Made by a program: the position numbers and the translations under genes. The notes beneath the pieces are model-generated. The model worked only from the letters and a program-made list of their open reading frames with translations, searched no databases and was not told the origin of the DNA. Positions 11,923 to 25,260 of a DNA stretch of 64,000 bases are shown here, one piece after another; within the stretch, counting starts at the first letter, position 1, and each line of letters begins with the position of its first letter. This stretch comes from Xiphydria camelus (Eukaryota; Arthropoda; Insecta; Hymenoptera; Xiphydriidae). The stretch covers positions 27,277,470 through 27,341,469 of the forward strand of contig OY783197.1 in the NCBI GenBank assembly GCA_963678675.1, in the 5' to 3' direction.

Positions 11923-13756
11923 ATGTCCCAAGTAGTCGTAACATCGAGCGGAGTGGAGCGAAGCATTCACGAGATGTTGAAAGACGCTCCGTCTCTCAAC
12001 GAAAGTGACGGCGCCGTACACAGCGGCACACCGCCGCCACATGTACCGAATAATCATACGGGAAGCAGTCAGCCCAGGCCGGCGACGATGAATTTGCCCC
12101 TTGGTAGTCCGACCTTGCAAAGCCGTAAGTTTTTTTGATTCTATAGAACACGAGTCGATCGCTAAAAGTAGTCGTTCGTTTGCACTTTGGCGATTGTACG
12201 AGCATCGATATATTTTGGAACAACGAGACGTGGAATTCGTGCAAATTCATATGGCGATATTTTTAAAAAAGGCGTCATTGCGAATTATTTAGCTTGGTCG
12301 GTTGAGATATCTAAATTGCACTCATTTGCTGGACATTTCTTTGTAATTTGTCACAATTGCTGTAATGTTAGTATGCATTATAGCAGTTCGCGTTAATGTA
12401 TTCAAAGAAAAAGCCAATAAACTCGTCATGTTCATTTAATGATGATTTAGTTTCGTTCGTAAAAGACTTTCTTTTAAATGTTTCTTAGCAGCACGATCGT
12501 TTCTTCGCATATTGATAATATTAAATCAATTTGACGAACCCTTCCAGCTGTTACTACGGCGCCGAATACGCCCCTTCAGAACGGCGACGCGCAAACTGTG
12601 CGTTCGGCCCAAAGTAAAATTGAGAGTATCAAAAATTGGAGTATCTCGACGTATAAGTGCACCAAACAATTGATGTACGAGAAGCTTGGGAAGACATCGC
12701 GCACGGTGGATTCTGGTGAATCTAGTGTTTCTTTCTCTCTTCCTCGTATGTCGTTGGATAAAATGGTTTTCTCAATTAACGAGATATATATTTTTCACGT
12801 CTTATACATAGAACTCGAGGCCCAGATAGAATTACTGAGAGATACTCAAAGAAAATACTGCAACGTGTTGCGATTATCTCGAGCCTTGGCGTCCCACTTT
12901 CATCACGTGGTACAAACGCAGCACGCTCTGGGAGAAGCGTTTTCCGATTTAGCGCAGAAGTCTCCGGAGCTGCAGGAGGAATTTCTGTACAATTCCGAAA
13001 CCCAGAGGAATTTAACTAAAAATGGCGAGACACTTTTGGGGGCCTTAAACTTTTTCGTTTCATCCGTCAACACGCTTTGTAATAAAACCATCGAAGATAC
13101 CTTATTGACGGTCCGACAATACGAAACTGCCAGGTGAGTCGTGCTTTTTTTTTCCCGTGCGTTCAAATGAACTGATATTTCTAACAGAGTGGAATACGTT
13201 ATTAAAGCGTTGCTCCTTTAACTTCTGCAGGATAGAATACGACGCGTACAGAACGGATCTGGAAGCTTTAGCGCAAGCTGCGAAGACCGACGCGAGCAGC
13301 GCGGCGAGGATGGAGGAGGCGCAGGCCAGTTACGAGCAACACAAGCAAAATTTCGAGAAGCTCCGTTCCGACGTCTCCATTAAATTGAAATTCCTCGACG
13401 AAAACAGGGTATGTTGTATTTATTTGCTATCGGATCGATGCCAAATTAAAAACAATTATAGAAAGACGGAACATTGTACACCATAAAGACGTTATTGTAA
13501 ATGTTACTGATTTGGAACTGAAATTAGTATACATAGATGACAATCGCAGAGAAAAATTCGCGTGATGTACATATATCACCGTTCTCTTTTATCTCGCTTG
13601 CAGATTAAAGTGATGCATAAACAACTGTTGCTGTTCCACAACGCTATATCAGCCTACTTTTCTGGAAATCAAACAGCCCTGGAAGCGACCCTCAAGCAGT
13701 TCAACATTAAAGTCAAGTCACCAAACTCATCGCTACCTTCCTGGCTCGAACAATAG
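11923..13756 (+). CDS. Arfip: Arfaptin (AH/BAR domain Arf/Arl/Rac effector), 340 aa
   Basis: Five coding exons join in frame: 11923-12124, 12548-12715, 12812-13133, 13231-13408 and 13604-13756. Residues 1 to about 90 are a low-complexity Pro/Ser/Asn-rich leader. The arfaptin homology (crescent BAR-like) domain follows. Stretches nearly identical to ARFIP2 include [85 protein letters not shown] and QFNIKVK. The C-terminus is PSWLEQ, as in vertebrates. Arfaptins dimerise, sense and bend trans-Golgi membranes, and bind Arl1, Arf and Rac1 in secretory granule formation. Length matches vertebrate arfaptins (about 340 aa). The ATG lies 5 nt after a splice acceptor, so the 5' UTR is split. A plausible poly(A) signal is AATAAA at 14805-14810. 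Confidence 0.95.
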
Positions 13757-16700
13757 AAGTGCGGATCGGGAGGTAAGCTTTATCGGTACGAGCGAACTTA
13801 TCATTTATTTTGAATCTTTTATTGAAAAGTGAAGAAAAAGAAGGAGCTTTTAATATCAGTCAGAATTGTAGTTATCGATAACGGAAGAAAGAGAATGGAT
13901 ATGAAGATCGGTTCTAGCGCGAGAGATAATTAATATTCATATCGTCAGTCGTTAAAAAACGTCTCGTTGGTTGATTAGTTACAGTCTTGCTCCATTTCTC
14001 TCGAATAGTCGGGACTGAATTTCTATTTCTAAAAGAGTCGTTCTATCGAGACTAAATATTAATTCTAACCGAAGAGAATGATGGCTAATATTTTCGGATA
14101 ATTAAGTAGCAGAGAGAATAATAATTTACACATTGATAACTCCATTGTAATTTGAGTCTTAATAGTCGCCTCTTTCCGTGTAGCGGGTTACGTTTCTTTC
14201 TAACCCCGTTATGTGATTTGTAAGTTTTCTTTCAATCGGACGCAATAGCTGAAACACGGCCACGGACGATTCTTATTGTTGACATGTAAAGAATAACGTG
14301 CAATGACCACGGTGCTCTTTTCTCTTATTTGGAGAAGATACAGAAAAATTTACAATGCCCCGTGTATGACAATTAATTCTATTTCGCCTGGTGGCATAGG
14401 GGTACCGCAATACTTTATCCGCGCGATATCGCGTGCTACTATTATTAATAATAATTCATTCCGCTATCGTCCATCTGAGTCAAGTCAAGCCGAACGCAAT
14501 ATTGCGCTAAATTTATCTATGGATCCAATTTATAAAACATTCTTTTCGTTAATTCAATACGCGATAAAAGATATTCCGCGTAAAACGTAGCCCCTGATGC
14601 ACGGCGAGAAGTTTCGGAAAATATTAGTAAACACTGGATATACCAAAACCTAAAATTAAACTAGAATGGATGATAGAAGGCCAGTCCCCCATCGAATGTC
14701 ACCTAGTAATTGCGATTTTTCCTTTCATTTAAAATTTAATTGATTCAATTATTTAATGTACATATTGATCATACATCATTCCCAAGCAAACAGGACGATA
14801 CGATAATAAATTGCTAGTGATTTCACACATAGCGGATTGTAGGAAGTACGAACTAATGAGAAAGAAGTACGCCTGATACCCCTGACTGACGTAGTATTTT
14901 GCTTACATAATTATGTATTTATACGTTTCGACATAACGTGATATAATTTTGCTTCTGTTATTATCGATTAACGTGACTTTCGTACACATACCTATATTTA
15001 TTTTTAATGCAAGTGCGTTCAACGAATACTTCTGCAATTTTTGTATCCACGAGAACTCGTTTTTTGAGTTTTCAAAAATGTTTCCCTTCTTTCTATTTTA
15101 CTGGCTATCTTTCCGTCGTGATATAAGTACGAGTTTTAGTACAAGAAATCTAGATTAATTGTAAAAGATTTGTAGGTATAACGTACTCCCCGTACATCGC
15201 GCTAATTCGCGCGCTAGTCACGCTTTCTTTAAGAAAATTAGATTATTAACACGAACCCACAAATTATGTATATTTAACAATCGCAAGTTATTTTCGTTTC
15301 GTTAGAATTTGCAAAAATAGCAGTCGAATTGCCGATCATTGTCTAAAATAAAGTGGTAAACGAAATTGAAAATCAGTCACAATGTTTACGACCTAATATT
15401 TATTTGATAGCGTTATTAAGCGAACTAATGAATTCAATGATAGTCGCAATTCAATGCTCATGTAGTTCCTGATGAACGAAGCAAAGCAACTTTTTCAGGA
15501 ATGAACTAAAACTTGAGCTAGGCTGTTATTCCCTTCATTACCTTAAAGAGGTCCATCTGGTACTTGGTACTTGAATTAGTGCTAAAACGGGAAACTAATA
15601 CCAAACTTGAGTTTAAAAAATCAGAAGTACTTGAAATTTTAAATACATGACATTAGATTAAATGAATTTGAAAAGCGAAGCCCAATTGTTTAGTATTTTC
15701 ATCCAGTGAACTTTTTTCATTCAGTATTTTAGGAGTAAATCATACCTCGATAGCTAGACATGCAGAAAAATTCAAGTAAATATACCTTTCGCGTTTATTT
15801 TATTACCCTTAATAATTTGCCGCCTGTTTATTTGTAACGCTTTTACTATGCATTTTCACAATTATCGTGGCTATAGCTTTAGGGGTCTTATCGCGCATTG
15901 TTTTCTCCAAATTCATCTTTGCTAATAATAATGGCATCATGTAAACGCAAATCGAACCATCTTCCGTTCTGGCACGAATTTGACTATCAAAGCTCCAGTT
16001 GAACCGCCTTTTTAATCCTTATGTACGACGAACATGATTTTGTAGCTTTTGCTTTGTACATACATACCTGCTTATTCGACGTCGTTCCAATTGGAACTGC
16101 ATAAACGCTTTCAGGGCCACAAAATTGTACTCCTCGCGTCATTCCGAAGCTATTGCGACTCTAGCTTTCTTTGGTCCCTTCAATTATAAATAACGACGAA
16201 ATTATAGAAATATGCATTTGTATTCACGTGAAATCTCATTAATACTATCGAGAGTATGTACAGTGTTTTCATACAAAACACCATTACGCCGTCTTGAAAC
16301 TTGATGTAACATTTCGTCATTTAACGTTAAAGAATCGTTGTGGTAGTAGACGCCCCAGTTACACTGTAAATATATACAATAATACCAGCGTAAGAGAAAA
16401 TGATCTCATTGAGAAAAAAAAGTGTCGTGTAACATGACACGCGTGTGTATTTTGTAGCATGAGATGCGTCGACGATTACGCTTACACCAGGCGGTGAGAC
16501 AGGAGCGCGAGACGCGAATTTTTCTTATTCATCTCGGCTCGTATTCGTAACACGTTATTACATAACGTTAAGAGTGACGTTTAGTCTATAGCGCAGTTTT
16601 TAAAACAAGATATTCCGGCTTCTTTTTACACAGCTTCGCCTTAACGTAAATTTGTTACGCGGTTTCTTCGCTTTAAGTATTCTCCCGCCTTTGAAATGTT

Positions 16701-18344
16701 TCACAGCGCAGCGAGCCCCTTTCTTAAAATCAAATATGTAAGCACTGGGAATCAGAGGAACAATGATATTTTCCTCTATCAGTCAATAAATCTCTGAGAA
16801 GAAAAAGGGAAATACCATCGCGATTTAAAACTAAACAGAAAGAAGGCGCAAACGTAATCGTTGATCGCGCGAGTTCAAATTTTAAGCGCGTGTTTTCAAT
16901 GCTTGGAACATTGAGCTCGAGTTCGGCATTGCTTTTAGAGTGACGATGGCATTGAAGGTCCTTTCGGACTTTTATCACTTTTGCTATGCAATCGTCTCTA
17001 TTTGAGCTAACAGCGTCGAATTCGACTTGAATGTTACGTAATGAAAGGCATTAATTAAAATTAAAATGAATGTATCTTCAAAGAATGCTCGACTCCTATC
17101 AAAGATATGGCGACAATAATGTCGCGATGCATTGTAACGATCAGGAGATTAATTTTGGTTTTTATCTCAACGACACGATAGTATCAAACGCTTTGTGGCA
17201 ATGAAGCAAAGAATAAATTGACTTACAGTCAACCACCCACTATATTAAGTTATTATGCGTAACATAGATATATATACATATTATAATAGCCAGGCTTACA
17301 ATAAGTCGCGTGTGTATATTTCTGTATACAGGCGAACATCACCTATCATCCGATCGTCGTCTCGTTTATTTAAAAGGGGAGATAAAATAGTTTGTTTGAT
17401 TTTTCATCCCTGCACCTTTTCATGCGAGCGTGTTAAAATGCAAATCAACTATTTGGATGGAAGTTAGGCGGACTTTTCTAGGTGTAAAGCAGGCATCTCC
17501 ATTTTATTCAAATACAGTAGGTCGCTTTTTAATCTTTCAAGCACCTTATTATTTAACTTTATAAGACTACCATTACGAATCTAATTCTGCATATTATATA
17601 AACGCGGATGGAGCCGGAAAGAGAGATTTTAGGTCCCCGCGGTGCGACTTCTTTACTGCGTTGAAAAATGAAGCGCTGCTCGGTCTCAAGCAGTTTAATA
17701 ACGAGACGACCTGCTGTAGATACGTAATATTGAACCGATTCCCGTTTCGTTAACATGGGTGAGGTTCCGCTGTATATACACACTCTTATCAATAAATGAA
17801 TGCTTATATATCACGGCGTGGTGATGATCTGTTTTACTGCTGCAAATGTTGTGTTACGAACAAATTTCCTTAAGCAGTTTAGCAGCTCATAGCTGACAGA
17901 GAGGCATAGCAAATAAGAATTCCTGTTTCTTCAGTATAGATGGGTTAAATTCATTATCATGGATATTATTTACGAATTAACTTCCAGACTTAATTCTAAA
18001 CAGTTGGCACTTCCAAAGGGCATTGATTAGATTTTGTAGACTGAGGCAAAGTAGAAATAAGACGCGTTGGGCAAAAATGGGACACTTATCGCGGCATTTA
18101 TCTTAAAAAATCAGTCAGTCTGAATTAACATAGAACAAAGTTTAATCAACATTACAAAGCTGTAGAAAAGGATACTTCAGAAGGCGCGAAGAGAAAGGCA
18201 TCTCTCCTTTTTTTCTTCGGACCTTAGTTTTAATCCATTTCATGGTAAACGCATAGTGCGAAGATTACGAAAGATAGATTTGATTAAAAATTATATTTAA
18301 ATTATATACATTATAGAATAACGATCGTATAAATAATAATTATG
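13757..18344. other. Arfaptin 3' UTR and intergenic DNA before TIMM10B
   Basis: The left part probably holds the arfaptin 3' UTR, ending near AATAAA at 14805 or another near 15350. The rest shows no coding exon. Short open frames at 14303, 14949, 16730 and 17559 lack family features and splice partners. Confidence 0.45.
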
Positions 18345-18905
18345 TCATACAGCGTTTTCTTTGAGTTGCTCTATGCTCTGCGCAGATTCTACCGTTTCCA
18401 CGTTGTTTTCTTGTTGCGATTGCTGTCGCTGCTGCTCCTCCAATGTTGCCTGAGTGGCGTTCATCTCGTCTATTCTCTTCTTTATCAGAATCGGCTGTAT
18501 TTCCATGTACACCTCCATTGTCTTGTGATTAACGTTGATGTGTTTTTGCGCGCATGCTTCCACGCAGGACTCCTAAAAATTCATCGTTACGTCGCGAGAG
18601 CCGTCGAGAACCAGTTTTTTATTCCTTGAAAGGTAAAATATCTCATTTGACCGAACAAGTCGGAGTGATAGACTACATACTTCGTCTGCAGCCATTTCTC
18701 TGGAGTTGAAGGTGTACGTACACCGACGAAAGCACGTGTCGGAGATTTGATTGTACAGGAGGAGAAAGTCCTTAAACTGTGCAAGATTTCGAATGTATTT
18801 AATACTTATAACACGAGTAAAATAGGTTATGTGGACGAGTGTAAGATTGCATTAGGTTACGAGAAAAAAAAGAATATATACGTTTCTTATTTGCGTGACG
18901 TCCAT
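18345..18905 (-). CDS. TIMM10B: Mitochondrial small Tim chaperone TIMM10B, 115 aa
   Basis: Three exons join in frame: 18905-18882 (only 8 codons, MDVTQIRN), 18776-18681 and 18572-18345. The protein has the twin CX3C signature of small Tim proteins, CFRRC (23-27) and CVEAC (43-47), with 15 residues between the pairs as in human TIMM10B. QIRN-FKDFLLLYNQ aligns with the human N-terminus without a gap, which identifies the tiny first exon and rules out a nearby non-GT alternative. NVNHKTMEVY and LIKKRI also match TIMM10B rather than TIMM9 or TIMM10. The cysteines form two disulphides of a helical hairpin. The protein sits on the TIM22 complex in the intermembrane space and passes carrier proteins to it. 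The C-terminus has a Gln-rich stretch (QQRQQSQQ) ending at a stop at 18345. Confidence 0.93.
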
Positions 18906-19038
18906 GATTCGGGAAACTGATTTCTTGGAATTATCTTCGAAATTAAACGCTGTTGAATGCTGCAAATCTCGCAAGGTTTGAACCGCACTACCATAGTATC
19001 AATTTTCCCGGGTGAGATTGATCAGATGCGAAGCAGAC

Positions 19039-19184
19039 GAATTCGAGAACATTTAACCGTGGTTTAAACTCCGTTTAAGATTTAAACTCGAATTGTGTGT
19101 AAACTGTTCTCCAAAGTCCGGACTCACCCTCGGTTTAACTTAATCGAGGTAATTTGTCCTTCTCGAACTTGTCCAATTCGAGTG
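19039..19184. repeat. Repeat rich in GTTTAAACTCG words, upstream of TIMM10B
   Basis: It contains GGTTTAAACTCC, TTTAAACTCG and CGGTTTAAC. TTCGAGAA near the left edge recurs inverted (TTCTCGAA) near the right. It lies about 130 bp before the TIMM10B start codon and shares words with the block at 10691-10815 next to RPUSD1. Boundaries are approximate. Confidence 0.4.
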
Positions 19185-21714
19185 TGCGGACAGGGAAGCC
19201 CATTTCAGCAAATAGAGAAACACCGGGGAATTCAACTTATTTAATTATTAATTTTTTAACTATTTTTCTTTGAGTTATATAGTCTGGCGGAAATTTTTCT
19301 CTGCCAAATCTCTACTAAATCTTGCGCCTAATAACGCAAACGAAATACTGGATACCTAAACACGTACAGATTGAAATAATTTTTTAGTAGTGATAACAGT
19401 CAAGGCGATCTAACGTTATAGCGTAGTTTAAATCTTTTAATTCTTGTCAGTCGGGTTTCAAATACACTGTTTCATAGTATTACTGTAATAATTACATAAA
19501 GGTGATACTTTTGCGATATAAATAATACAACGTGTCGATAAAGTAAGGATCCCACGTGACGTCACTTAAAAATTAAACCTACTTCGTTACTACCGCATCC
19601 TCGAGTACGTACAATAGACGTGTACTAGCTAACGAAACGACGATACTCGTACCACAATATATTCTTTTTTTTTAAATGGTGGTAAAGGGAGAGAGGCCCA
19701 ATTGGTAAATCGACTAAAAATTTGAAATAGCTATTATTTCCATATCAGCTAAGTGCGCGCAAATATTTGTACGATGCTGTTCGAAATATTGGCTCGTTGA
19801 GTTTTATTTTTTTAACACTATTCAAGGATTAGAAGAAAGAGATTTTTTAAGGCATACTGGTTACACCGCGCCGTATAAAGTGTTCTTACGAATTTAAAAT
19901 AAGAGAAACCGGGGCAAGTAGATGCAGAAATTTGGCCTCTCGCAATAGGATGGAGAAAATATAGCAAAAAATTGCGGAAGAAAAAATGATCAACTTCACA
20001 ATGAAGTGAGAGCTGGTCCTTCTAAAAACTAATAAATTTCGAAGAGAGAGAAGCGCTTCCGGTTTATTTGCAAAGAATACACGACCGGAGTAAATCAGAT
20101 ATCATCAGGCCTCGCTCCCCGGCGCGCAAACGGATTAAAATAGTTCGTAAATAGTATTTAGCGTGTGGCGAAACTCTTCTAACACGTCTACGATGTACAT
20201 CCAAGCTTACATGCTCCTTTAATTTAAATATGTCTGCGGTACAACACTATCTTTTTCTTGTCTTTATGCATATTTAATGCAGTATGCCCTTATGCTGCAT
20301 CGAAACGTCGTTAATCCACCTCAACTTGGAGAGGGGGGCACCGCTTTTTGGAAAAAGGTTTGGATGAAATGTACCAACATTTTCGAACATTATTTTAACG
20401 ACTCGGCGGTTCCTCTTATGGTTCTTACGGGGCCCCGAATTTACAGTCTTGTCGCGATATCGCGTATTCTACGTTCCTTGTAATTATATGAATCGAAGAT
20501 TCGGTAATTTGACGCTTAGTAATTTCACTGATGACTATAAAACGATAATTTACAAGCAGTTTCAACTTAACATTTGGCTTAGATCGATTTTCAGAATTCG
20601 AGCAGAAACTTTGCTCAATCTCTCGAAAGAAATTTCGCTTCTTGATCTCTCTGATTTTTAAATATACCACCTCCAGCTGCCAAATTTTATCAGAATTATT
20701 GCTCAAGTTCGGTTATATAAAATTATAACTTTTTAAAATTGCCCTTTTTTCAGAACTGAGCGCATCAAATCATAAAATTACCGCGTAAGCATATTGCGTG
20801 CGTTTTTTTTGGAGCTTTTGACTGTAAATTTTCCAAAGATTTCCCCGTAAGAATCATTAACCGAGTCATGAGTGTAGCCGCGTGAATACATGTATGTGTA
20901 TGCATGCACGCAATCACGTGCCTTCGCACGAAACGCGAATGAAATTTCTTTGATCTTGGCTTATCATAGAAGTGCGAAAGTACTTGTGCATATACGAGTG
21001 GTACGAAACGCTCCTCCGTTTTGCCGTCGATATACAGGCGAAGCTTCGAAATGTGGTAATCGTCGAGTAGTATTATAAATAAAAAAGTAAGACTCGTTCT
21101 TCTTACTTTCATCGTCTAAACTTTTGCGAAGGGCACAGCTTCTTATTGAGAAATATCTTCACGTGTAAATAAAATCTACAATCTTCACACAGAAAAGTGT
21201 TGCGAATGTAGGTAATAACGTTTTCCACTGGTCGCACTCTCTCGATGCGCATTCAGTCTTCAAATTCAGACAAAAAGGAATAAGAAAAACGAGATCTATA
21301 CGCAGATTGTTGATCGTAATGAAACTTAACAGGACATTACGGCATCAATGAAATCAGTAGGTACTACTGGAACGATGTAATTCACATTCGGTGTTCCGTC
21401 AAGTCGAATCGTCGATTTATTTTTTCGTAACACGGAAGATGAATGAAGAAATTAACTGGATTACGCACTCTCGTGTTACCAGTGGAAAGTGCTACAAGAA
21501 GCCAGCTACAGATAAACCCCGCGAATGTCGTCGTTTTTGGGTCGTACAAGAGCCGATCGCCTGTCTACCGAGTTATTTGAAAAGATGCAATTTATTATCT
21601 ACGTACTAGATGCAATTTGCGTATAGTACAGTGGCGAGGGAAATGCGAGGAGGGAGTGATTGCCGATGGGATCATAAGGACGTCCTTTTGCTCGAGAAAT
21701 ATTTGCGGGGCCGA

Positions 21715-21729
21715 TTCTCTCTCTCTCTC
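21715..21729. repeat. (CT)n microsatellite
   Basis: A short pure CT tract. Similar CT tracts are at 24121-24132, 46444-46460 and 61852-61866, and a GA tract is at about 44334-44354. Confidence 0.85.
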
Positions 21730-23025
21730 CCTCGAAACTTAAATTAAATCCGGCGTTCAGTCTTAATTTTTAACTATCATAGCGAAAATGGCTCATACCC
21801 GGTACTCGACGAAACGCTCCCGTAAGCTACGCCTTCTGGAATCCGGCGGAGCGCAAACTTCTTCGCTCCGCTCGAGATCCGAAGTCGTCGCTCCTTCTCG
21901 CAACGCTGAATTTCGGTCGTTCGATAACAAAGGAGTATCCGTGCTCGAAGGTAGCGTCGGTGGACGTCAATTGATCGTCGTCGGCGGGTCACGCGTGCCC
22001 CGGCAAAGAGTCCTCGAACGAAGAATACGCCTTCGCGGTCGTCGAATATGCCGCGAGTGATCGGCGCGATTGATCGATGAATCTGGGTTTCTCGGCGCGT
22101 ACGAACCGCTCGCCCGATTGCGGTGGCACAATGTCGACGTCGTTTATTAGGCCCGCTATCGGAGTACATATCGTCATTGGGTGCTTCATCGGCCTACACT
22201 GTACAATCGAGACATGTTTCTCCGTAGAAAATTATAAACGTGGTTTATACAAAATGCGCAAGGAACAGGCGGATATCAAAATCACACGGCGTCGGTAATC
22301 CGGGATGATATTCGACGCGGTCGTTCCGGTTGTTCGGCATCGGCCGTGGTAGACGAAGTGCGGAGTGACAATTTTTGCTCGAAGAGTAAGAAGACACGTT
22401 CGACTCGCTCGCGCGTCGTCGGCCCGCGTTGAAACGCGATTCCTTTCGGAGTTATTTCTATGAGATCTCTCTCCGGTGTGCAGCGATAGCAAGGAAAAAA
22501 CCGCGGTAACGATGTCGGCGCTTTTTATATTATATAGACTCGAAAGAGTTTTCTGAATGTAGGTACAGAGACCGAGCGTCAAAACCTGGAGATGCGTTTG
22601 AGCGCGGCAATATTGGTAACGCTTTTAATTAGCGGGATTTCCAGTTCAATAACTGCGGCTGCGGGAAAAAGTTACATATCAAGTCTCTCCCGGTAGACAC
22701 GAACGCGTTTTCGTCTGCGAATCGCCTCCGCGAGATATTTCCAAACGCTACCAGAGTTCCACGATTGTACGTGAGAACGAACCAGAGCGTTCGAACGCTT
22801 TGATATTTGGTACGCCTTCGAGTCGCTTCTCGTGTGTGGACCCTCTTGAAAATTCTTTCGAAGTTAGAAAGAAAAATCCTATGTAATTTCCACAGTGACA
22901 GAAAAACTGCAGCCTTTGTTCGCGCGTCGATTCTACCGTATTTTTTAAATTGCTGCCAAAGATTCATCCGTCGGATTATCATCTACATTTCGCGTTAACG
23001 GGACGACTAAATTCATACCGTGTGC

Positions 23026-23212
23026 GAGGCTAAACTTACTCGCCAGGAAAGAAACTTCAATCATTATTATCTCATTATTTATGAACTTTTGGCCTATATC
23101 GATATAAGACTTTATTGTAGATAAAAACGTAATCTCCAAAAAAGTATTATACAAATATGAGCCTGAAGCTCATATTCAATGAGATAATAGCGATTGAAGT
23201 TTCTTTAGTTCG
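23026..23212. mobile_element. Palindromic MITE-like element, family A, copy 1
   Basis: Non-coding element of about 190 bp. The left end GAGGCTAAACTTACTCGCC and following bases reappear inverted at the right end of copy 2. The interior (GATATAAGACTTTATT and surrounding) is nearly identical to 54257-54465. Its right terminal repeat is truncated or decayed after TTTCTTTAG. Related to the copy at 62655-62832, which lies in the opposite orientation. No transposase is encoded. Confidence 0.8.
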
Positions 23213-23689
23213 AAATCTCTTCCGAACGGGCGCAACGACGCGTCACACGCTCACCACACACGTTCGCTCGTCCATTTCGCGATATTATCACGTCGATGCC
23301 GATATACACTATTATTCACTCTCTCTTCGATTCTCTTAGCTATCTTAATATATTGCCACTGTAAATAATAACGCGCTAATCGCCAGTCTGAAGAAAAACA
23401 GCCATACTTTTCTATTGCGTACCTATTTAAGACCACAGAGAAGCCTTCCGTCGCGATAAGGACGCGCGTACGGGTCGGGCGAACGAGCGGTACGGCGCGG
23501 GCAAGTCAACGAAATCGGTCGAGGTGCGAAGATCGTTTATTGTATGGCCAACGATATAAAGAAAAAAACGCTCTCCTCGACCGACTCTCTACGTCTCTTC
23601 TTCGTTCCTCTCCTCGCCTTCCTTTTTCCTCGTACAACTCGCTCCGTATGATAAAGTCTCCTTACGAATGAAATAAAATATCGAGAACC

Positions 23690-23726
23690 GTTGAAAAATC
23701 TATTGAAAACCATCGGTTTTCAACGG
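23690..23726. other. Small perfect hairpin, possible 3' UTR structure
   Basis: TTGAAAACC (23703-23711), a 3-nt loop and GGTTTTCAA (23715-23723) form a perfect 9-bp stem. An extra upstream CCGTTGAAAA could pair with the same right arm as an alternative. It may lie in the catenin 3' UTR if that UTR is long. Confidence 0.5.
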
Positions 23727-24240
23727 TCCTCTTCACGGAAGAGAATCGCTGAGAAGATCGTCGAAAATCGATGACGAACAATCGGCAGAACACGTTGGAA
23801 GCCGAGTTTCCAATGGTTTTCTTTCGTCCGTCGCGGTGCTCTTCCGTAAGGCTCAAATAAGGAAGTGGAACACGGCTGTATATAGGTATATATACTGTAT
23901 GCTCATAAATGTAATATATACTATCATCGGCTATTCAATATGCTTCGTAACCGCTCGAGAGATAACGTCAATCATTATACCTATCAATATTATTATTACT
24001 ATCGCGTATCGTTATTATTACTATCAGTTATAATCGCAACTCGTAAACTTTCTTCCCTTCGCGTCAATTTCCAGGTCTCGATACGTCTTCCGCGCGTCGT
24101 CGTCGTCGTGCCACGAATCGCTCTCTCTCTCTCTTTCGCCTCTCATCTACCATTTCCATTCTCTCGATCTCCCATTCGCGCGCAACAGACACACGTGTAG
24201 ATTCGCCACGAAAAGAACTCTTATTTCGTATTATATGTCT

Positions 24241-24265
24241 ATGTATATATGTATATATGTATATA
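24241..24265. repeat. ATGTATAT microsatellite
   Basis: Three tandem ATGTATAT units in an AT-rich stretch. A nearby interval, 23976-24033, is rich in TAT and TTATTA words. Confidence 0.75.
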
Positions 24266-25260
24266 AGTTTCGACAACGGCGCATTGCAATATCGCACTTT
24301 CGCGAATCGCCGTCGTCCTAGTCCACATCCACAGCCTTAAAAGTTTACATATACTATAATATACTTTTTTTTTCTATTCGTGTGTTTGTGTGTATAATAT
24401 ATCTATATGTATATCTACATGTATTTAAATATAGATATAGACACATACGCGCGCGTTCATTCATATACATATATAATACGTAGTACGTCGTACGCGCAAA
24501 CGCGCACGCATATACGTTACGTTGACTTACGCCTAAAATACGATACGAGATAATCAGTACGCGACGAAGTTATTCTCTTTTATATATTAATTTAGAATTG
24601 TGCAATAAAGTTAGAGCCATAGTGCAACTACCGCTGCGGATGTGGTCGGACGTGCTTTGCTCATTGCGTTTATATAGTATTTCAGTTTCCCCCGTTTATA
24701 CATCGTGTACACGCGGGCAAAAGGAGTGCGGCGCTTCCCGCGTAATTACCGTAATAAGTCAGCGTCACGGAATCTTAACGATCCGATCACTCACCCTCCC
24801 GGAATAATGTTCGTTGCGTCGGAGCTCCGCCGACCCGATCTTACTAAACGCTAGTCGTGAGCGCGCAGTCGCTTTTAGGCTCTTACACCGGATGCTACAT
24901 CCCCGAGAATAATTGTTCTCCCGCACGCGGAGAGATGAAACGCGATACGGTCGACGTCGTCTTCTTCGGCGCGCACCTCCGCCTCTCTTTACCCCCGTGA
25001 CCCTCGACGGGGGCTTTAGACGCGAGTGACAACTTCGACGGGGGGACTCGAGGAAACCAGCAAAAACTCTCTACCAGATCGAACGTTCGCTCTTGGACGC
25101 GCACTTCGCGACGGGCGGTCACGCGGTTTCCCGCGGACTCGCCCTCAACGCGGTCCTCCTCCCGTCCGCCGTCGGACCGCGAAGCTCTACTTTACTTGGA
25201 AAGGCTCGAGAGTGACTTTAGCGTCGAGCTCGAGGTCGCGTCGACCGGTTCTAGGGCCTG

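Larger units (their letters stand above)
18906..25260. other. Intergenic DNA and probable 3' UTR of the p120-catenin gene
   Basis: No convincing exon. The part nearest 25260 is expected to be the 3' UTR of the minus-strand catenin gene. A minus-strand AATAAA at 23541-23536 would give a UTR of about 1.7 kb. GC-rich blocks at about 21780-22600 and 24800-25260 create open frames in several frames at once without domain features. The interval holds one palindromic transposon copy, a 9-bp hairpin and microsatellites, listed separately. Confidence 0.45.

Noticed and set aside
21777..22169. 130-codon minus-strand frame in a GC-rich block
   Set aside because: Arg-rich composition typical of translated GC-rich non-coding DNA. 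Overlapping frames are open on the other strand, and no domain or phase-compatible splice partner was found.
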